Shown here piece after piece: positions 1-9,275 of a stretch of DNA of 64,000 nt (positions are counted from its first letter, which is position 1; the number at the start of each line of letters is the position of its first letter). The stretch spans positions 1 to 64,000 of the forward strand of contig CACXAT010000006.1 of the NCBI GenBank assembly GCA_902765725.1, given 5' to 3'. The notes beneath the pieces were generated by a model. It saw only the letters and a program-made list of their open reading frames with translations. It made no database searches and was not told the DNA's origin. This DNA comes from an uncultured Lachnospiraceae bacterium. GTDB taxonomy: Bacteria; Bacillota; Clostridia; Lachnospirales; Lachnospiraceae. The position numbers were made by a program, and so were the translations under genes.

Positions 1-1181
1 CCCACATCGACTTCCAGTTTGAAGTCACAACCAGAAAGTATCAGAGCATGCTCGATTCCGAGCTGCAGAAGAAGGAGATCCAGGAAGGCCTGATCCGGGC
101 GGTGGATGTGATCGACCTGATCATAGAGATCCTCCGGGGATCAAAGGACCGTACCATGGCCAAGAACTGCCTGGTGCTCGGTCAGACAGAAGGGATCAAG
201 TTCAAGACACGCAAGTCAAAACCGGACGCCGCGAAGCTTCATTTCACGGACGCCCAGGCAACGGCGATCCTCGAGATGCGCCTGTACAAGCTCATCGGTC
301 TGGAGATCGATGCCCTCACGGCAGAATACGACGAGACCGTGCGGAAGATCGAACAGTATACGGATATTCTGAACAATTACGCGTCGATGGCTGAGGTCAT
401 CGTCCGCCAGCTTGAGGAATTCAAGAAGGAATATGCCACTCCCAGAAAGACTGTCATCACAGAGGCGGAGGCGGTGGTCCTGGAAGAGAAGAAGGCAGAG
501 GCATTCCCTGTTGTCTTCCTGATGGACCGTTTCGGCTACGCCCGTACGATCGAAGAGAGCATCTATGAGAAGAACCGGGAGGCTGCGGACGAAGAGAACC
601 GGATCGTGCTGCACTGCATGAGCGATTCCAGACTGTGCATATTTACCGACACAGGCAGGCAGCATATCCTGAAGGTCGAGAAGGTTCCCCACGGGAGATT
701 CCGCGACAAGGGAACGCCCATCGACAACCTGTGCAACTATGATTCTTCGGAGGAGACCTATCTTCAGGTATACAGCCTGGATGAGATAAAGACACAGAAG
801 CTGATCTTCACGACGGCCCACGGCTTTGTCAAGACCGTGGAGGGATCTGAGTTCGACGTTGCGAAGCTTACCATAGCCGCCACCAAACTGGAGGAGGAAG
901 ACCGGCTGATCGACGTACATCCGGTCCATTACCAGGCAAGCATGATCATCGCGACCCGCAACCACTATCTGCTCCGCATGCCGGAGGAATCCATCCCCGT
1001 GCAGAAGAAAGCGGCAAGAGGTGTGTACGGCATCCGGCTCACGGCCGGGGATGCGGTCGAGAAAGTCTTCTATCTGGAGGACGGAGCACCTGTCGAGGTG
1101 GAGATCGCCGGCAAGATGGTGTCACTCAACCGGCTTCACATCGCTGAGCGCGGAGGCAAGGGTACGAAACTTCGCAAATAA
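1..1181 (+). CDS. parC: DNA topoisomerase IV/gyrase subunit A, C-terminal part (cut by window start)
   Basis: Type IIA topoisomerase A subunit, the DNA-cleaving and strand-passing partner of ParE/GyrB. The reading frame is open from base 3, so the catalytic tyrosine domain lies outside the window. Visible are the end of the tower/coiled-coil region with the conserved ATAILEMRLYKLIGLEI segment, a charged coiled coil, and about 210 residues of beta-pinwheel-like C-terminal domain. That domain is shorter than a usual gyrase CTD and has VQKKAARGVYG where a GyrA box would be, which favours a ParC-type or divergent paralogue over classical GyrA. The family is certain; the choice of parC over gyrA is inference. 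A promoter follows about 20 bases after the stop. Confidence 0.75.
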   Translation, partial: HIDFQFEVTTRKYQSMLDSELQKKEIQEGLIRAVDVIDLIIEILRGSKDRTMAKNCLVLGQTEGIKFKTRKSKPDAAKLHFTDAQATAILEMRLYKLIGLEIDALTAEYDETVRKIEQYTDILNNYASMAEVIVRQLEEFKKEYATPRKTVITEAEAVVLEEKKAEAFPVVFLMDRFGYARTIEESIYEKNREAADEENRIVLHCMSDSRLCIFTDTGRQHILKVEKVPHGRFRDKGTPIDNLCNYDSSEETYLQVYSLDEIKTQKLIFTTAHGFVKTVEGSEFDVAKLTIAATKLEEEDRLIDVHPVHYQASMIIATRNHYLLRMPEESIPVQKKAARGVYGIRLTAGDAVEKVFYLEDGAPVEVEIAGKMVSLNRLHIAERGGKGTKLRK

Positions 1182-1203
1182 GTGGGAAAATTCCGAAAAA
1201 CCC

Positions 1204-1232
1204 TTGTATTTACTGCATTTCAGTGGTAGTAT
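1204..1232 (+). promoter_or_regulatory. Sigma-A-type promoter of the rimP-nusA-infB operon
   Basis: TTGTAT (1204-1209), a 17-base spacer, then TAGTAT (1227-1232). It is the only good promoter between the topoisomerase gene and rimP, so it probably drives the long translation operon. Confidence 0.6.
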
Positions 1233-1260
1233 ACATACGAATTTGATACTGATGATTAAG

Positions 1261-1286
1261 AAGAACGGGCCGCAGCGCCCGTTCTT
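1261..1286 (+). promoter_or_regulatory. Leader hairpin upstream of rimP
   Basis: A perfect 10-bp stem, AAGAACGGGC paired with GCCCGTTCTT, with a 6-base loop. It lies about 20 bases after the predicted start of transcription and 23 bases before the rimP ATG. No long T-run follows, so it may be a processing, attenuation or mRNA-stability element, or a weak terminator of the upstream gene. Confidence 0.5.
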
Positions 1287-1309
1287 CTTCCATGTATAAG
1301 AGGAGATCT

Positions 1310-1774
1310 ATGAACCGAAGCGAGTATGAGAGCAGAACGGAAGCTCTGGTCCTCCCGATCCTGGAGGAGAGGGGCTGGGAGCTGGTCGATGTCGAGTTTG
1401 TAAAAGAGGGAAGTACCTGGTATCTTCGCGCTTACATCGACAAACCGGGCGGCATCACGGTGGATGACTGTGAGATCGTCAGCCGCGCGCTGGAAGCAAA
1501 GCTGGACAGTGAGAATTTCATATCAGAGGCCTACATACTGGAGGTTTCTTCTCCCGGTCTGGGACGGGCGATCCGCAAAGAGAAGGATTACGTCCGCAAC
1601 GAAGGGAAAGAGATCGAGCTTCGGCTCTACCGCCCATTTGAACACAGCAAGGAATTCAGGGGTGTCCTGAAGTGCTGGGATGCGGACAGTGTTACGATCA
1701 CTGACGAGGATGGAAGAGATCTGGTATTCGCCAGAAAAGATCTCGCGCTTGTGCGGGAAGCATTTGACTGGTGA
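1310..1774 (+). CDS. rimP: Ribosome maturation factor RimP
   Basis: Cytoplasmic factor for maturation of the 30S subunit. The 154-residue product has the usual two-domain RimP layout, with an N-terminal alpha/beta domain ending in the family segment EVSSPGLGRAIRKEKDY and a C-terminal SH3-like barrel. The ATG at 1310 is preferred to one 18 bases upstream because AGAGGAG sits 6 bases before it. First gene of the nusA-infB operon, whose order matches other Clostridia and Bacilli. Confidence 0.93.
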   Translation: MNRSEYESRTEALVLPILEERGWELVDVEFVKEGSTWYLRAYIDKPGGITVDDCEIVSRALEAKLDSENFISEAYILEVSSPGLGRAIRKEKDYVRNEGKEIELRLYRPFEHSKEFRGVLKCWDADSVTITDEDGRDLVFARKDLALVREAFDW

Positions 1775-1821
1775 ATCTGATTCAATAAAAAAGCCGTATA
1801 CAGGAGGAAAAAAGAAAAACG

Positions 1822-3075
1822 ATGAATGATGAACTGTTTGATGCTCTGTTGATTCTTGAAAAAGAAAAAAACATCAAGAGCGATGTTCTGCTTGAGGCGA
1901 TCGCCAAATCACTGGAACAGGCCTGCAGGAACAATTACAACCGCCAGGACCTCAACAATATCGTGGTGGATCTGAACCAGCAGAAGAAAAGCTTCGGGAT
2001 CTTCCTTGCGAAGGAAGTCGTCGAGACTGTGGAGGACAGCATGACCCAGATCAGTCTGGCTGACGCCATGATGATCGATCCTTCCTATCAGGTGGGTGAC
2101 GTGGTCAACGTGGACATCAATTCCCGCGCCTTCGGACGCATTGCCGTGCAGAACGCCAAGAACGTAATTCTCCAGCAGATCCGCGAGGCAGAGAGAAAGA
2201 GCCTGTTCGCCGACTACTATGACAAGGAGAACAAGGTTGTCACAGGTGTTGTCCAGAGATTTATCGGACGCAATGTCGCGATCAATCTGGGCAAGGTGGA
2301 CGGCATCCTCAATGAGAGCGAGATGATCAAGGGTGAGAATTATTACCCGAACCAGAGAATCAAGGTCTACGTGCTCCATGTGGATAATACCCCAAAGGGG
2401 CCGAGAATCCTGGTATCACGCAAGCACCCGAACCTGGTGAGATGCCTGTTTGAGCAGGAAGTTGCGGAAGTTGCCGACGGAACCGTACAGATCATGGCCA
2501 TCGCCCGTGAGGCCGGCTCCAGATCCAAGATGGCAGTTCTGTCCAACTCCGAGAACGTGGATCCGGTCGGTGCATGTGTCGGCCAGAACGGAAGCCGTGT
2601 TGCCATGGTCGTGGATGAGCTGAACGGCGAGAAGATCGATATCGTGAACTGGGATGAGAATCCGGCATACTTTATCGAGAACGCCCTGAGCCCCGCGAAG
2701 GTCGTCACCGTCCTTGTCGATGAGGAGGACAAGCAGGCGAAGGTCGTGGTACCTGACTACCAGCTGTCGCTGGCGATCGGACGCGAAGGACAGAATGCAC
2801 GTCTTACCGCGAGACTTACCGGCTTCAAGATCGATATCAAGTCTGAGACCCAGGCGATCGAGTCCGGCGAGCTGGATGAGTTCCAGGAAGAGTACTACAA
2901 CGAAGGATACGATGAGAACGGTGAGCAGTATCCGGAAGAATACTATGATGACGGGCAGTATTCAGGAGAGGGCGTCTATTACGATGACGGCTCCTATGCC
3001 CCGGAAGGCGGCTATTATGAAGAGGGAGCCTACTATGAAGACGGCTCTTTCGATGACGGCAGCCAGACAGAATGA
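1822..3075 (+). CDS. nusA: Transcription termination/antitermination factor NusA
   Basis: Binds RNA polymerase and nascent RNA and modulates pausing, termination and antitermination. The 417-residue protein has the N-terminal RNAP-binding domain (about 1-125), an S1 domain (about 135-200) and two KH domains (VGQNGSRV at about 253-260 and IGREGQNARLTARLTGF at about 320-336). From about residue 355 there is an unusual tail of some 60 residues rich in Tyr, Glu, Asp and Gly, with repeated YYDDG/YYEEG units. AGGAGG lies 12 bases before the ATG. The tail is not part of the core family and its role is unknown. Confidence 0.95.
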   Translation: MNDELFDALLILEKEKNIKSDVLLEAIAKSLEQACRNNYNRQDLNNIVVDLNQQKKSFGIFLAKEVVETVEDSMTQISLADAMMIDPSYQVGDVVNVDINSRAFGRIAVQNAKNVILQQIREAERKSLFADYYDKENKVVTGVVQRFIGRNVAINLGKVDGILNESEMIKGENYYPNQRIKVYVLHVDNTPKGPRILVSRKHPNLVRCLFEQEVAEVADGTVQIMAIAREAGSRSKMAVLSNSENVDPVGACVGQNGSRVAMVVDELNGEKIDIVNWDENPAYFIENALSPAKVVTVLVDEEDKQAKVVVPDYQLSLAIGREGQNARLTARLTGFKIDIKSETQAIESGELDEFQEEYYNEGYDENGEQYPEEYYDDGQYSGEGVYYDDGSYAPEGGYYEEGAYYEDGSFDDGSQTE

Positions 3076-3098
3076 ATCATGCAGGAGGGTGACTTCCC

Positions 3099-3374
3099 TT
3101 GAGTATTCAGAAAAAACCGGTCCTGCGCAGATGCGTGGGATGCGGTGAGATGAAAGATAAGAAAGACCTGATCCGGGTCGTCCGTACCCAGGAGGGTGAG
3201 ATCCTTCCGGATCTGACCGGCAGGTTAAACGGAAGAGGCGCATATATCTGCAAAGCCCCCCAGTGCCTTATGACGGCAGTTCAAAGGAAAGGGCTTGAGC
3301 GTTCCCTGCGCTGCAGAGTGGACGCGAAGGTGTATGAGGATCTGAGTTCAGTCTTTGCCGGGGAGGACTCCTGA
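3099..3374 (+). CDS. rnpM: RNase P modulator RnpM (YlxR family)
   Basis: Small RNA-binding protein, 91 residues, with the family signature RRCVGCGEMKDKKDLIRVVR and GRGAYIC. YlxR proteins have been linked to RNase P modulation in Firmicutes. The start is TTG at 3099, placed 11 bases after GCAGGAGGG; there is no better ATG. It lies between nusA and ylxQ, its standard place. Confidence 0.9.
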   Translation: MSIQKKPVLRRCVGCGEMKDKKDLIRVVRTQEGEILPDLTGRLNGRGAYICKAPQCLMTAVQRKGLERSLRCRVDAKVYEDLSSVFAGEDS

Positions 3375-3385
3375 TCGGAGATATT

Positions 3386-3712
3386 ATGCAGTCAGATGAC
3401 AGAAAGATCCTGAATCTTCTCGGTCTTGCTCAGAAGGCAGGGAAGATCGCGTCCGGAGAGTTTTCGACAGAGAAAGCTGTGAAGGGCGGGCAGGCGAAGA
3501 TGGCAGTCATCTCCGCTGATGCTTCAGGCAATACAAAGAAAAAATTCCACAATATGTGTGAGTGGTACCATGTTCCGGTGATCGAGATATCGGACAAAGC
3601 GTCTCTGGGACACTGCCTGGGAAGATCAGACAGAACCAGCGCCGCAGTGACAGATGAAGGCTTTGCCAGAGCGATTCTGAAAGCTGCCGGAACAGAGGAT
3701 ACACGGAGGTAG
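3386..3712 (+). CDS. ylxQ: L7Ae/L30e-family ribosomal-like protein YlxQ
   Basis: 108-residue protein of the L7Ae/L30e/S12e fold, which binds kink-turn RNA. The N-terminal stretch [19 protein letters not shown] and the lysine-rich helix after it are typical of YlxQ. Found, as here, between rnpM and infB in many Firmicutes. Its exact RNA target is not settled by sequence. The short gaps on both sides indicate co-transcription. Confidence 0.85.
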   Translation: MQSDDRKILNLLGLAQKAGKIASGEFSTEKAVKGGQAKMAVISADASGNTKKKFHNMCEWYHVPVIEISDKASLGHCLGRSDRTSAAVTDEGFARAILKAAGTEDTRR

Positions 3713-3717
3713 TAGAT

Positions 3718-6700
3718 TTGGGAAAAATCAGAGTACATGAACTTGCAAAGGAACTGGGGAGATCGTCCGCAGAAGTGATCGATGTCCTGTCTGACCTGGG
3801 CGTGAAGGAAGCGAAGGCCCAGAGCAGTCTGGAGGATGAGCTTGCGGCTAAGATCCGGGGCCGGTTAAACGGTGCTGCCAGAAAGCCGGCAGCAGCCACG
3901 GAAGCAGAAGCAAAGGGCGAAGCTCCCGCCGAGGCTCCCAAGAAGAAGAAATTCGTAGCGGTATTTCGCCGTGAAAATGCGAGAAGCGGAGTGATCTCCC
4001 GCATGCCTACCAGACAGGCGCAGATGAGATCTGCCCAGGCCCAGGCGGAAGCCCAGGGAAGACCGCTCAGAAGACGTCCGGTGGACGCCAATGGCAATCC
4101 GATTCCGGTCAGACGGCCTGTTGATGCCCAGGGAAGACCGCTGCCAAGAAGAGTAGACGCCAACGGCAATCCGATTCCGGTCAAGCCGCAGAGGCCTCAG
4201 GCCCCGGCAGCGGAAGCTGCAGCCCAGGCGCAGGCACAGGCGCAGAGTGCTCCCGTGCAGGAGCAGAAGGCACCCGCACAGGCTGCGGCACCCGTATCTC
4301 CCGTGCAGGCGCAGGCTGCTCCCGTACAGGAACAGAAGGCTCCCGCACAGGTAACCGGCACTCCGGTTCAGGCACAGAGCGCACCTGCGCAGCCGCAGAG
4401 TGCTCCCGCACAGGAGCAGAAGGCTCCCGCACAGAAACCGGTATCTGCCGCGTCTTCCGTGCAGGAACAGAAGGCTCCCGCACAGGCACCGGCATCTGCC
4501 GCGTCTTCCGTAAATGAAACCGTGAAGGCACCCTCTGTGGAAGCACAGGAACCGGCACAGGCGCAGAGCGCCAGGGCGGAAGGCCAGTCCAGGCCCGAGA
4601 GCGCCCGAGTGCAGGGAAGCGGCAGAGCAGAAGGTTCAAAGACCTTCAGCCAGGACGGAAGAAGGCCTCAGTCAAGGCCTGCCCAGAATCCCTCCGGGCA
4701 GAATCAGAACCAGCGCCGTCCCTATCAGGGAGACCGCAGCCGCAATACAGAGAGCAGACCCTATTCTGAAGGAAGAAGCGGATCTGATTCCCGCCGCCCC
4801 TATCAGGGCGAGCGCAGAGGCGGCGGCCAGCCGTCTGCAGGAAGACCGGCACAGGGTTCCTTCCAGGGCAGAGGCGCCGGCCAGGGTTCGAAGATGCAGG
4901 GTATGCCCGCGCCGAAGGCAGCGCCGGTCAGCGCGAAGCCGGGCGCAAGGAGCGGAGCTCCTTCCAAGGGTAAGAATTACGATCAGAACCGTGACGGGAA
5001 CAGAAACAACCGTTCTCCCCAGAGACGTGAGGGGAAGGACCGGAACGAGAAATACAACCGCTTTGACGCGAACGACCGTGTCCAGACCGGACGCCGCAAG
5101 AAGGATCCCAACCGCGCAGGCGCGTTCCACAAGCCGGAGCCGGTACCGGTAGTCGAAGAGCAGATCAAGACGATCACTCTGCCGGACAGCATCACTCTGA
5201 AAGAGCTTGCGGATAAGATGAAGATCCAGCCCTCCGCCATCATTAAGAAGCTGTTCATGGCCGGCAGGATGGTAACTCTGAACCAGGATCTGACCTATGA
5301 AGAGGCCGAGGAGATCGCGGTTGACTATGATATCCTCTGCGAGCACGAAGAGAAGAAGGATCTGATCGCAGACCTTCTGAAGGAAGATGAAGAGAACGAA
5401 GAGAATCTCGTGGCAAGACCGCCGGTCGTATGTGTCATGGGACATGTCGACCATGGTAAGACATCTCTGCTGGACGCGATCCGCGATACACATGTAACGG
5501 ACAAGGAATCCGGCGGAATCACGCAGCATATCGGTGCGTCTGTCATTCATTACAATGACCGCACCATCACCTTCCTTGACACGCCGGGCCATGAGGCATT
5601 TACCGCCATGCGTATGAGAGGCGCGAATTCCACGGATATCGCGGTTCTGGTCGTGGCAGCCGATGACGGCGTCATGCCGCAGACCGTCGAAGCCATCAAC
5701 CATGCCAAGGCGGCAGGTATTGAGATCATCGTCGCAATCAACAAGATCGATAAGCCGAGTGCGAATATCGACCGCGTTAAGCAGGAACTGACGGAATTTG
5801 AACTGATCGCTGAGGACTGGGGCGGAAGCACCACCATGGTGCCGGTATCTGCGAAGTCCCATGAGGGCATCGACAATCTGCTGGAGATGATCCTTCTCAC
5901 GGCAGATGTCATGGAGCTCAAGTCCAACCCGAACCGCCGGGCAAGGGGACTTGTCATCGAGGCGAAGCTGGACAAGGGCCGCGGCCCGGTCGCATCCCTG
6001 CTGGTCCAGAAGGGAACTCTTCACGTCGGAGATCCGATCGATGCAGGTGCCTGCTACGGCAAGATCCGTGCCATGACGGACGACAAGGGACGCAGGGTCA
6101 AGGAAGCAGGACCCTCCATGCCGGTCGAGGTCATCGGCTTCTCCGACGTTCCGGGTGCTGGTGAGATCTTCACCTCTCCTGAGACAGAGAAGGAGGCCAA
6201 GAACTTTGCCGCCACCTTCATCAATGTCGGCAAGGAGAAGATGATCGAAGACTCCAGGAAGAGAACGTCTCTGGATGATCTGTTCAGCCAGATCCAGGAG
6301 GGAACCCTCAAGGACCTGAACCTGATCGTCAAGGCAGACGTCCAGGGTTCTGTGGAAGCTCTCCGCCAGAGTCTCCTGAAGCTGACCAACGACGAGGTCG
6401 TCGTCAAGATCATCCACTCTGCGGTCGGCGCGATCAACGAATCGGACGTTACGCTGGCAGGCGCGTCCAACGCGATCATCATCGGATTCAACGTACGGCC
6501 TGACGCTCAGGCCAAGTCCACGGCAGAGCATGAAGGTGTTGACATCAGACTCTACAAGGTCATCTATGATGCCATCAATGACGTGGAAAATGCCATGAAG
6601 GGCATGCTGGAGCCGATCTACGAAGAGAAGATCACCGGCCATGTGGAGATCCGCCAGATCTTCAAGGCCAGCGGCGTAGGCAACATCGCAGGCTCCTATG

Positions 6701-6918
6701 TGCTTGACGGAACGGTGCAGAGAGGCAGCAAGGCCCGCATCACCCGCGACGGCAAGCTTGTATGGGAAGGCTCCATTGCCTCACTGAAGAGATTCAAGGA
6801 TGACGTCAAGGAAGTCCGCGCAGGATATGAATGCGGTCTTGTATTTGACGGATTCAGCGAGATCAGGGAAGGCGACCAGGTCGAGGCCTATGTTATGGTA
6901 GAGGTCCCCAGATCCTGA
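3718..6918 (+). CDS. infB: Translation initiation factor IF-2 with a long repetitive N-terminal region
   Basis: GTPase that brings initiator tRNA to the 30S subunit. 1066 residues, much longer than the roughly 700-900 usual in Firmicutes. The IF2_N helix domain (about 1-50) is followed by roughly 400 low-complexity residues: first duplicated [19 protein letters not shown] units (about 120-160), then about four QEQKAPAQ units, then an Arg/Gln/Ser/Gly-rich basic stretch. A second IF2_N-like domain and the G domain follow, with GHVDHGKTS (about 574), DTPGHEAF and NKIDK, then the beta-barrel and C-terminal domains. Start is TTG with CGGAGGT just upstream. The catalytic core is complete. Confidence 0.96.
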   Translation: MGKIRVHELAKELGRSSAEVIDVLSDLGVKEAKAQSSLEDELAAKIRGRLNGAARKPAAATEAEAKGEAPAEAPKKKKFVAVFRRENARSGVISRMPTRQAQMRSAQAQAEAQGRPLRRRPVDANGNPIPVRRPVDAQGRPLPRRVDANGNPIPVKPQRPQAPAAEAAAQAQAQAQSAPVQEQKAPAQAAAPVSPVQAQAAPVQEQKAPAQVTGTPVQAQSAPAQPQSAPAQEQKAPAQKPVSAASSVQEQKAPAQAPASAASSVNETVKAPSVEAQEPAQAQSARAEGQSRPESARVQGSGRAEGSKTFSQDGRRPQSRPAQNPSGQNQNQRRPYQGDRSRNTESRPYSEGRSGSDSRRPYQGERRGGGQPSAGRPAQGSFQGRGAGQGSKMQGMPAPKAAPVSAKPGARSGAPSKGKNYDQNRDGNRNNRSPQRREGKDRNEKYNRFDANDRVQTGRRKKDPNRAGAFHKPEPVPVVEEQIKTITLPDSITLKELADKMKIQPSAIIKKLFMAGRMVTLNQDLTYEEAEEIAVDYDILCEHEEKKDLIADLLKEDEENEENLVARPPVVCVMGHVDHGKTSLLDAIRDTHVTDKESGGITQHIGASVIHYNDRTITFLDTPGHEAFTAMRMRGANSTDIAVLVVAADDGVMPQTVEAINHAKAAGIEIIVAINKIDKPSANIDRVKQELTEFELIAEDWGGSTTMVPVSAKSHEGIDNLLEMILLTADVMELKSNPNRRARGLVIEAKLDKGRGPVASLLVQKGTLHVGDPIDAGACYGKIRAMTDDKGRRVKEAGPSMPVEVIGFSDVPGAGEIFTSPETEKEAKNFAATFINVGKEKMIEDSRKRTSLDDLFSQIQEGTLKDLNLIVKADVQGSVEALRQSLLKLTNDEVVVKIIHSAVGAINESDVTLAGASNAIIIGFNVRPDAQAKSTAEHEGVDIRLYKVIYDAINDVENAMKGMLEPIYEEKITGHVEIRQIFKASGVGNIAGSYVLDGTVQRGSKARITRDGKLVWEGSIASLKRFKDDVKEVRAGYECGLVFDGFSEIREGDQVEAYVMVEVPRS

Positions 6919-6948
6919 TCCCGGACATAAGACAGAGGACATTGAACA

Positions 6949-7377
6949 TTGCGTAAGAACAGTATTAAGAATATCAGAATTAATGAAGAGGTCCGCAAGC
7001 AGCTTCAGGAGATCGTCATGCACGAGCTCAAAGACCCTCGGATCGATCCGATGACCAGTGTCACCAAAGTTGAGGTGGCACCGGATCTGAAGACCTGCAG
7101 GGCATACATTTCCGTACTTGGCAGTCAGGAATCCCTTGACAGCACAGTGCGGGGACTGAAGCAGGCAGAGGGCTTTATCCGCAGAGAGCTGGCCGCCACG
7201 GTCAATCTCAGAAATACGCCTTCGATCAACTTTATCGCTGATTCTTCCATTGCCTACGGTGTGGGAATGACACACCGGATCGATGAAGTGATCGCGGAGG
7301 ATGAGCGCAGGCGTGCGGAATATGCGTCAGAGGCACAGACAGATGACGATGAGTCGGAAGGGAGTGCTGAAGAGTGA
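6949..7377 (+). CDS. rbfA: Ribosome-binding factor A
   Basis: 30S maturation and cold-adaptation factor with a KH-like fold. 142 residues, beginning with the family segment RINEEVRKQLQEIVMHEL and containing KDPRIDP. An acidic tail (about 118-142) extends past the usual end. Start is TTG at 6949 with AGAGGA upstream. The stop overlaps the GTG of the next gene (GTGA), which suggests coupled translation. Confidence 0.93.
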   Translation: MRKNSIKNIRINEEVRKQLQEIVMHELKDPRIDPMTSVTKVEVAPDLKTCRAYISVLGSQESLDSTVRGLKQAEGFIRRELAATVNLRNTPSINFIADSSIAYGVGMTHRIDEVIAEDERRRAEYASEAQTDDDESEGSAEE

Positions 7378-8339
7378 TCGATCTTGACGAACTGCTGGCC
7401 GGCGCGAAGCGTGTCGGAATCGCAGGACATGTAAAACCCGACGGAGATGCCTTCGGCAGCTGCATGGGTCTGTACCTGTTTATCAGGGAATACTACCCGC
7501 AGACGGAGGTGAAGGTCTATCTGGAGAATTCCTACTCACAGACCTACACCTTCATAAGCGGATCTGACAGGATCATCCATGATTATCCTGCCGAGGATCC
7601 CCATGATGTATTCTTCAGTCTGGACTGTGCGGACTTCGCAAGGCTTGGAAAGGCCGGAGAATATTTCAGCGAAGCCGCAAAGACGGTCGTGGTGGATCAT
7701 CATGTCTCGAACAGCGGTTTTGGCATGGTAAATGAGATCCAGCCTGACGCCAGCTCCACCTCGGAGATCATTGCGCTGCTGATCGGCCGCGCCAGGATCA
7801 GCAGGTCCATCGCTGAGGCTCTGTATATGGGGATCGTCCATGACACGGGGATCTTCCAGTACAGCTGCACCTCCAGCAGGACCATGATGGTCGGCGGATG
7901 GCTGATCGATACCGGCATCGCATTTTCAAAGATCTGCGACGACACATTTTTCAAAAAGAGCTATCATCAGAATCAGATCCTTGGCAGAGCACTGACAGAG
8001 AGCATCCTGATGCTGGGCGGCAGAGTGATCTTTACCGCCATCCGCAGGAAAGATATGGAGTTCTACCAGGTGCAGCCGCAGGATCTGGACGGCATCGTAC
8101 AGCACCTGCGTGTGACCGAAGGAGTAGAGGTGGCAGTATTCCTCTATGAGAGCGGTGTGAGAGAGTACAAAGTCAGCATGCGGTCCAACGGTAAGGTCGA
8201 TGTGTCGAAGATCGCGGTCTTTTTCCAGGGCGGCGGTCACAGGATGGCGGCGGGATGCACCATAAACGGCGGCGTTCACGATGTCGTCAACAACATCGTC
8301 GCAAAGGTCGACGAGCAGTTAAAGGAACAGAATGTTTAA
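7374..8339 (+). CDS. nrnA: DHH-family nanoRNase/pAp phosphatase NrnA
   Basis: Degrades very short RNAs (nanoRNA) and 3'-phosphoadenosine 5'-phosphate. 321 residues with the DHH metal-site motifs HVKPDGDAFGS, LDCADFARLG and VVDHHVSN, plus the DHHA1 substrate motif GGGHRMAAGC near the C-terminus. Start is GTG, overlapping the rbfA stop by 4 bases; the 3' end overlaps truB by 8 bases. The rbfA-nrnA-truB order is conserved in Firmicutes. Confidence 0.92.
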   Translation: MIDLDELLAGAKRVGIAGHVKPDGDAFGSCMGLYLFIREYYPQTEVKVYLENSYSQTYTFISGSDRIIHDYPAEDPHDVFFSLDCADFARLGKAGEYFSEAAKTVVVDHHVSNSGFGMVNEIQPDASSTSEIIALLIGRARISRSIAEALYMGIVHDTGIFQYSCTSSRTMMVGGWLIDTGIAFSKICDDTFFKKSYHQNQILGRALTESILMLGGRVIFTAIRRKDMEFYQVQPQDLDGIVQHLRVTEGVEVAVFLYESGVREYKVSMRSNGKVDVSKIAVFFQGGGHRMAAGCTINGGVHDVVNNIVAKVDEQLKEQNV

Positions 8340-9234
8340 CGGAATCATCAACGTATATAAGGAAGAAGGATTCACCAGCAACGACGTTGTCGCGAAGCTG
8401 CGCGGGATCCTTCATCAGAGAAAGATCGGGCACGCGGGGACTCTGGACCCTGCCGCCGTCGGCGTGCTTCCGGTGCTTCTGGGCAGCGGATGCAGGATCT
8501 CTGAATACATGATGGATCACGACAAGACCTACCGCGCAAAACTGCTTCTGGGCGTAACTACGGATACGCAGGATACTACGGGAACGGTGCTTGAATCCCG
8601 GGATGTCAGCACGCTGTCCGAGAAGGACGTGACAGAGGCGGTGCTTTCATTTCAGGGAGAATACGACCAGATCCCGCCCATGTACTCCGCAAAACAGATC
8701 AACGGGAAAAGACTCTATGATCTGGCCAGGGAGGGGATCACTGTCGAACGAAGACCGGTACGTGTAAAGATCGATGCTCTCAGGATCGAATCTGTCGCAC
8801 TGCCGGAGGTGACATTTACCGTGGACTGTTCCAAGGGTACCTACATCAGGACTCTGTGCGCGGATATAGGGGAGAAGCTTGGCTGCGGAGGAGCGCTGGC
8901 CCATCTTTCCAGGATCCGTGTGGGGGGCTTTTACATCGAGGACGCCCTCACCCTGTCCAGGATCCAGGAGCTGGCAGACCGGGGACAGATCGGGGAGAGA
9001 ATCATTCCGGTGGAAGAGATGTTCCTCGATCATCTGCGGGTCAGGACTCAGCCTTCCTGCGACAGGAAGCTGTTAAATGGAAACAGGCTGGAGCCTGAGG
9101 AGATCGGCCTTCCTCCAGGAGGTGCCGGAGAGCTTCTCAGAGTCTGTACCAGCGAGGGTGAATTTATTGCAGTTTACAGGCGGGACGAGCAGTCAGGTTC
9201 CTACAGACCCTACCGGATGCTGACGGACCTGTAA
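8332..9234 (+). CDS. truB: tRNA pseudouridine(55) synthase TruB
   Basis: Makes pseudouridine 55 in the T-loop of tRNAs. 300 residues; the catalytic aspartate is in GHAGTLDPAAVGVLPV (about 38-53), and the RNA-binding segments QIPPMYSAKQINGKRLYDLAR and SKGTYIRTL are present. The ATG lies inside the last codons of nrnA, so translation is probably coupled. A short PUA-like region ends the protein. Confidence 0.95.
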   Translation: MFNGIINVYKEEGFTSNDVVAKLRGILHQRKIGHAGTLDPAAVGVLPVLLGSGCRISEYMMDHDKTYRAKLLLGVTTDTQDTTGTVLESRDVSTLSEKDVTEAVLSFQGEYDQIPPMYSAKQINGKRLYDLAREGITVERRPVRVKIDALRIESVALPEVTFTVDCSKGTYIRTLCADIGEKLGCGGALAHLSRIRVGGFYIEDALTLSRIQELADRGQIGERIIPVEEMFLDHLRVRTQPSCDRKLLNGNRLEPEEIGLPPGGAGELLRVCTSEGEFIAVYRRDEQSGSYRPYRMLTDL

Positions 9235-9275
9235 CCCTGTCCGCGCCTTCAGCGATCAGGAGACAGCATAGTACC

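Noticed and set aside
4672..6642. A 656-codon open frame on the minus strand
   Set aside because: Antisense shadow of infB; the sense protein is a certain IF-2, and the antisense product has no recognisable domain or ribosome site.
9235..9275. FMN riboswitch upstream of ribF
   Set aside because: The gap is only 41 bases and lacks the conserved riboswitch core.
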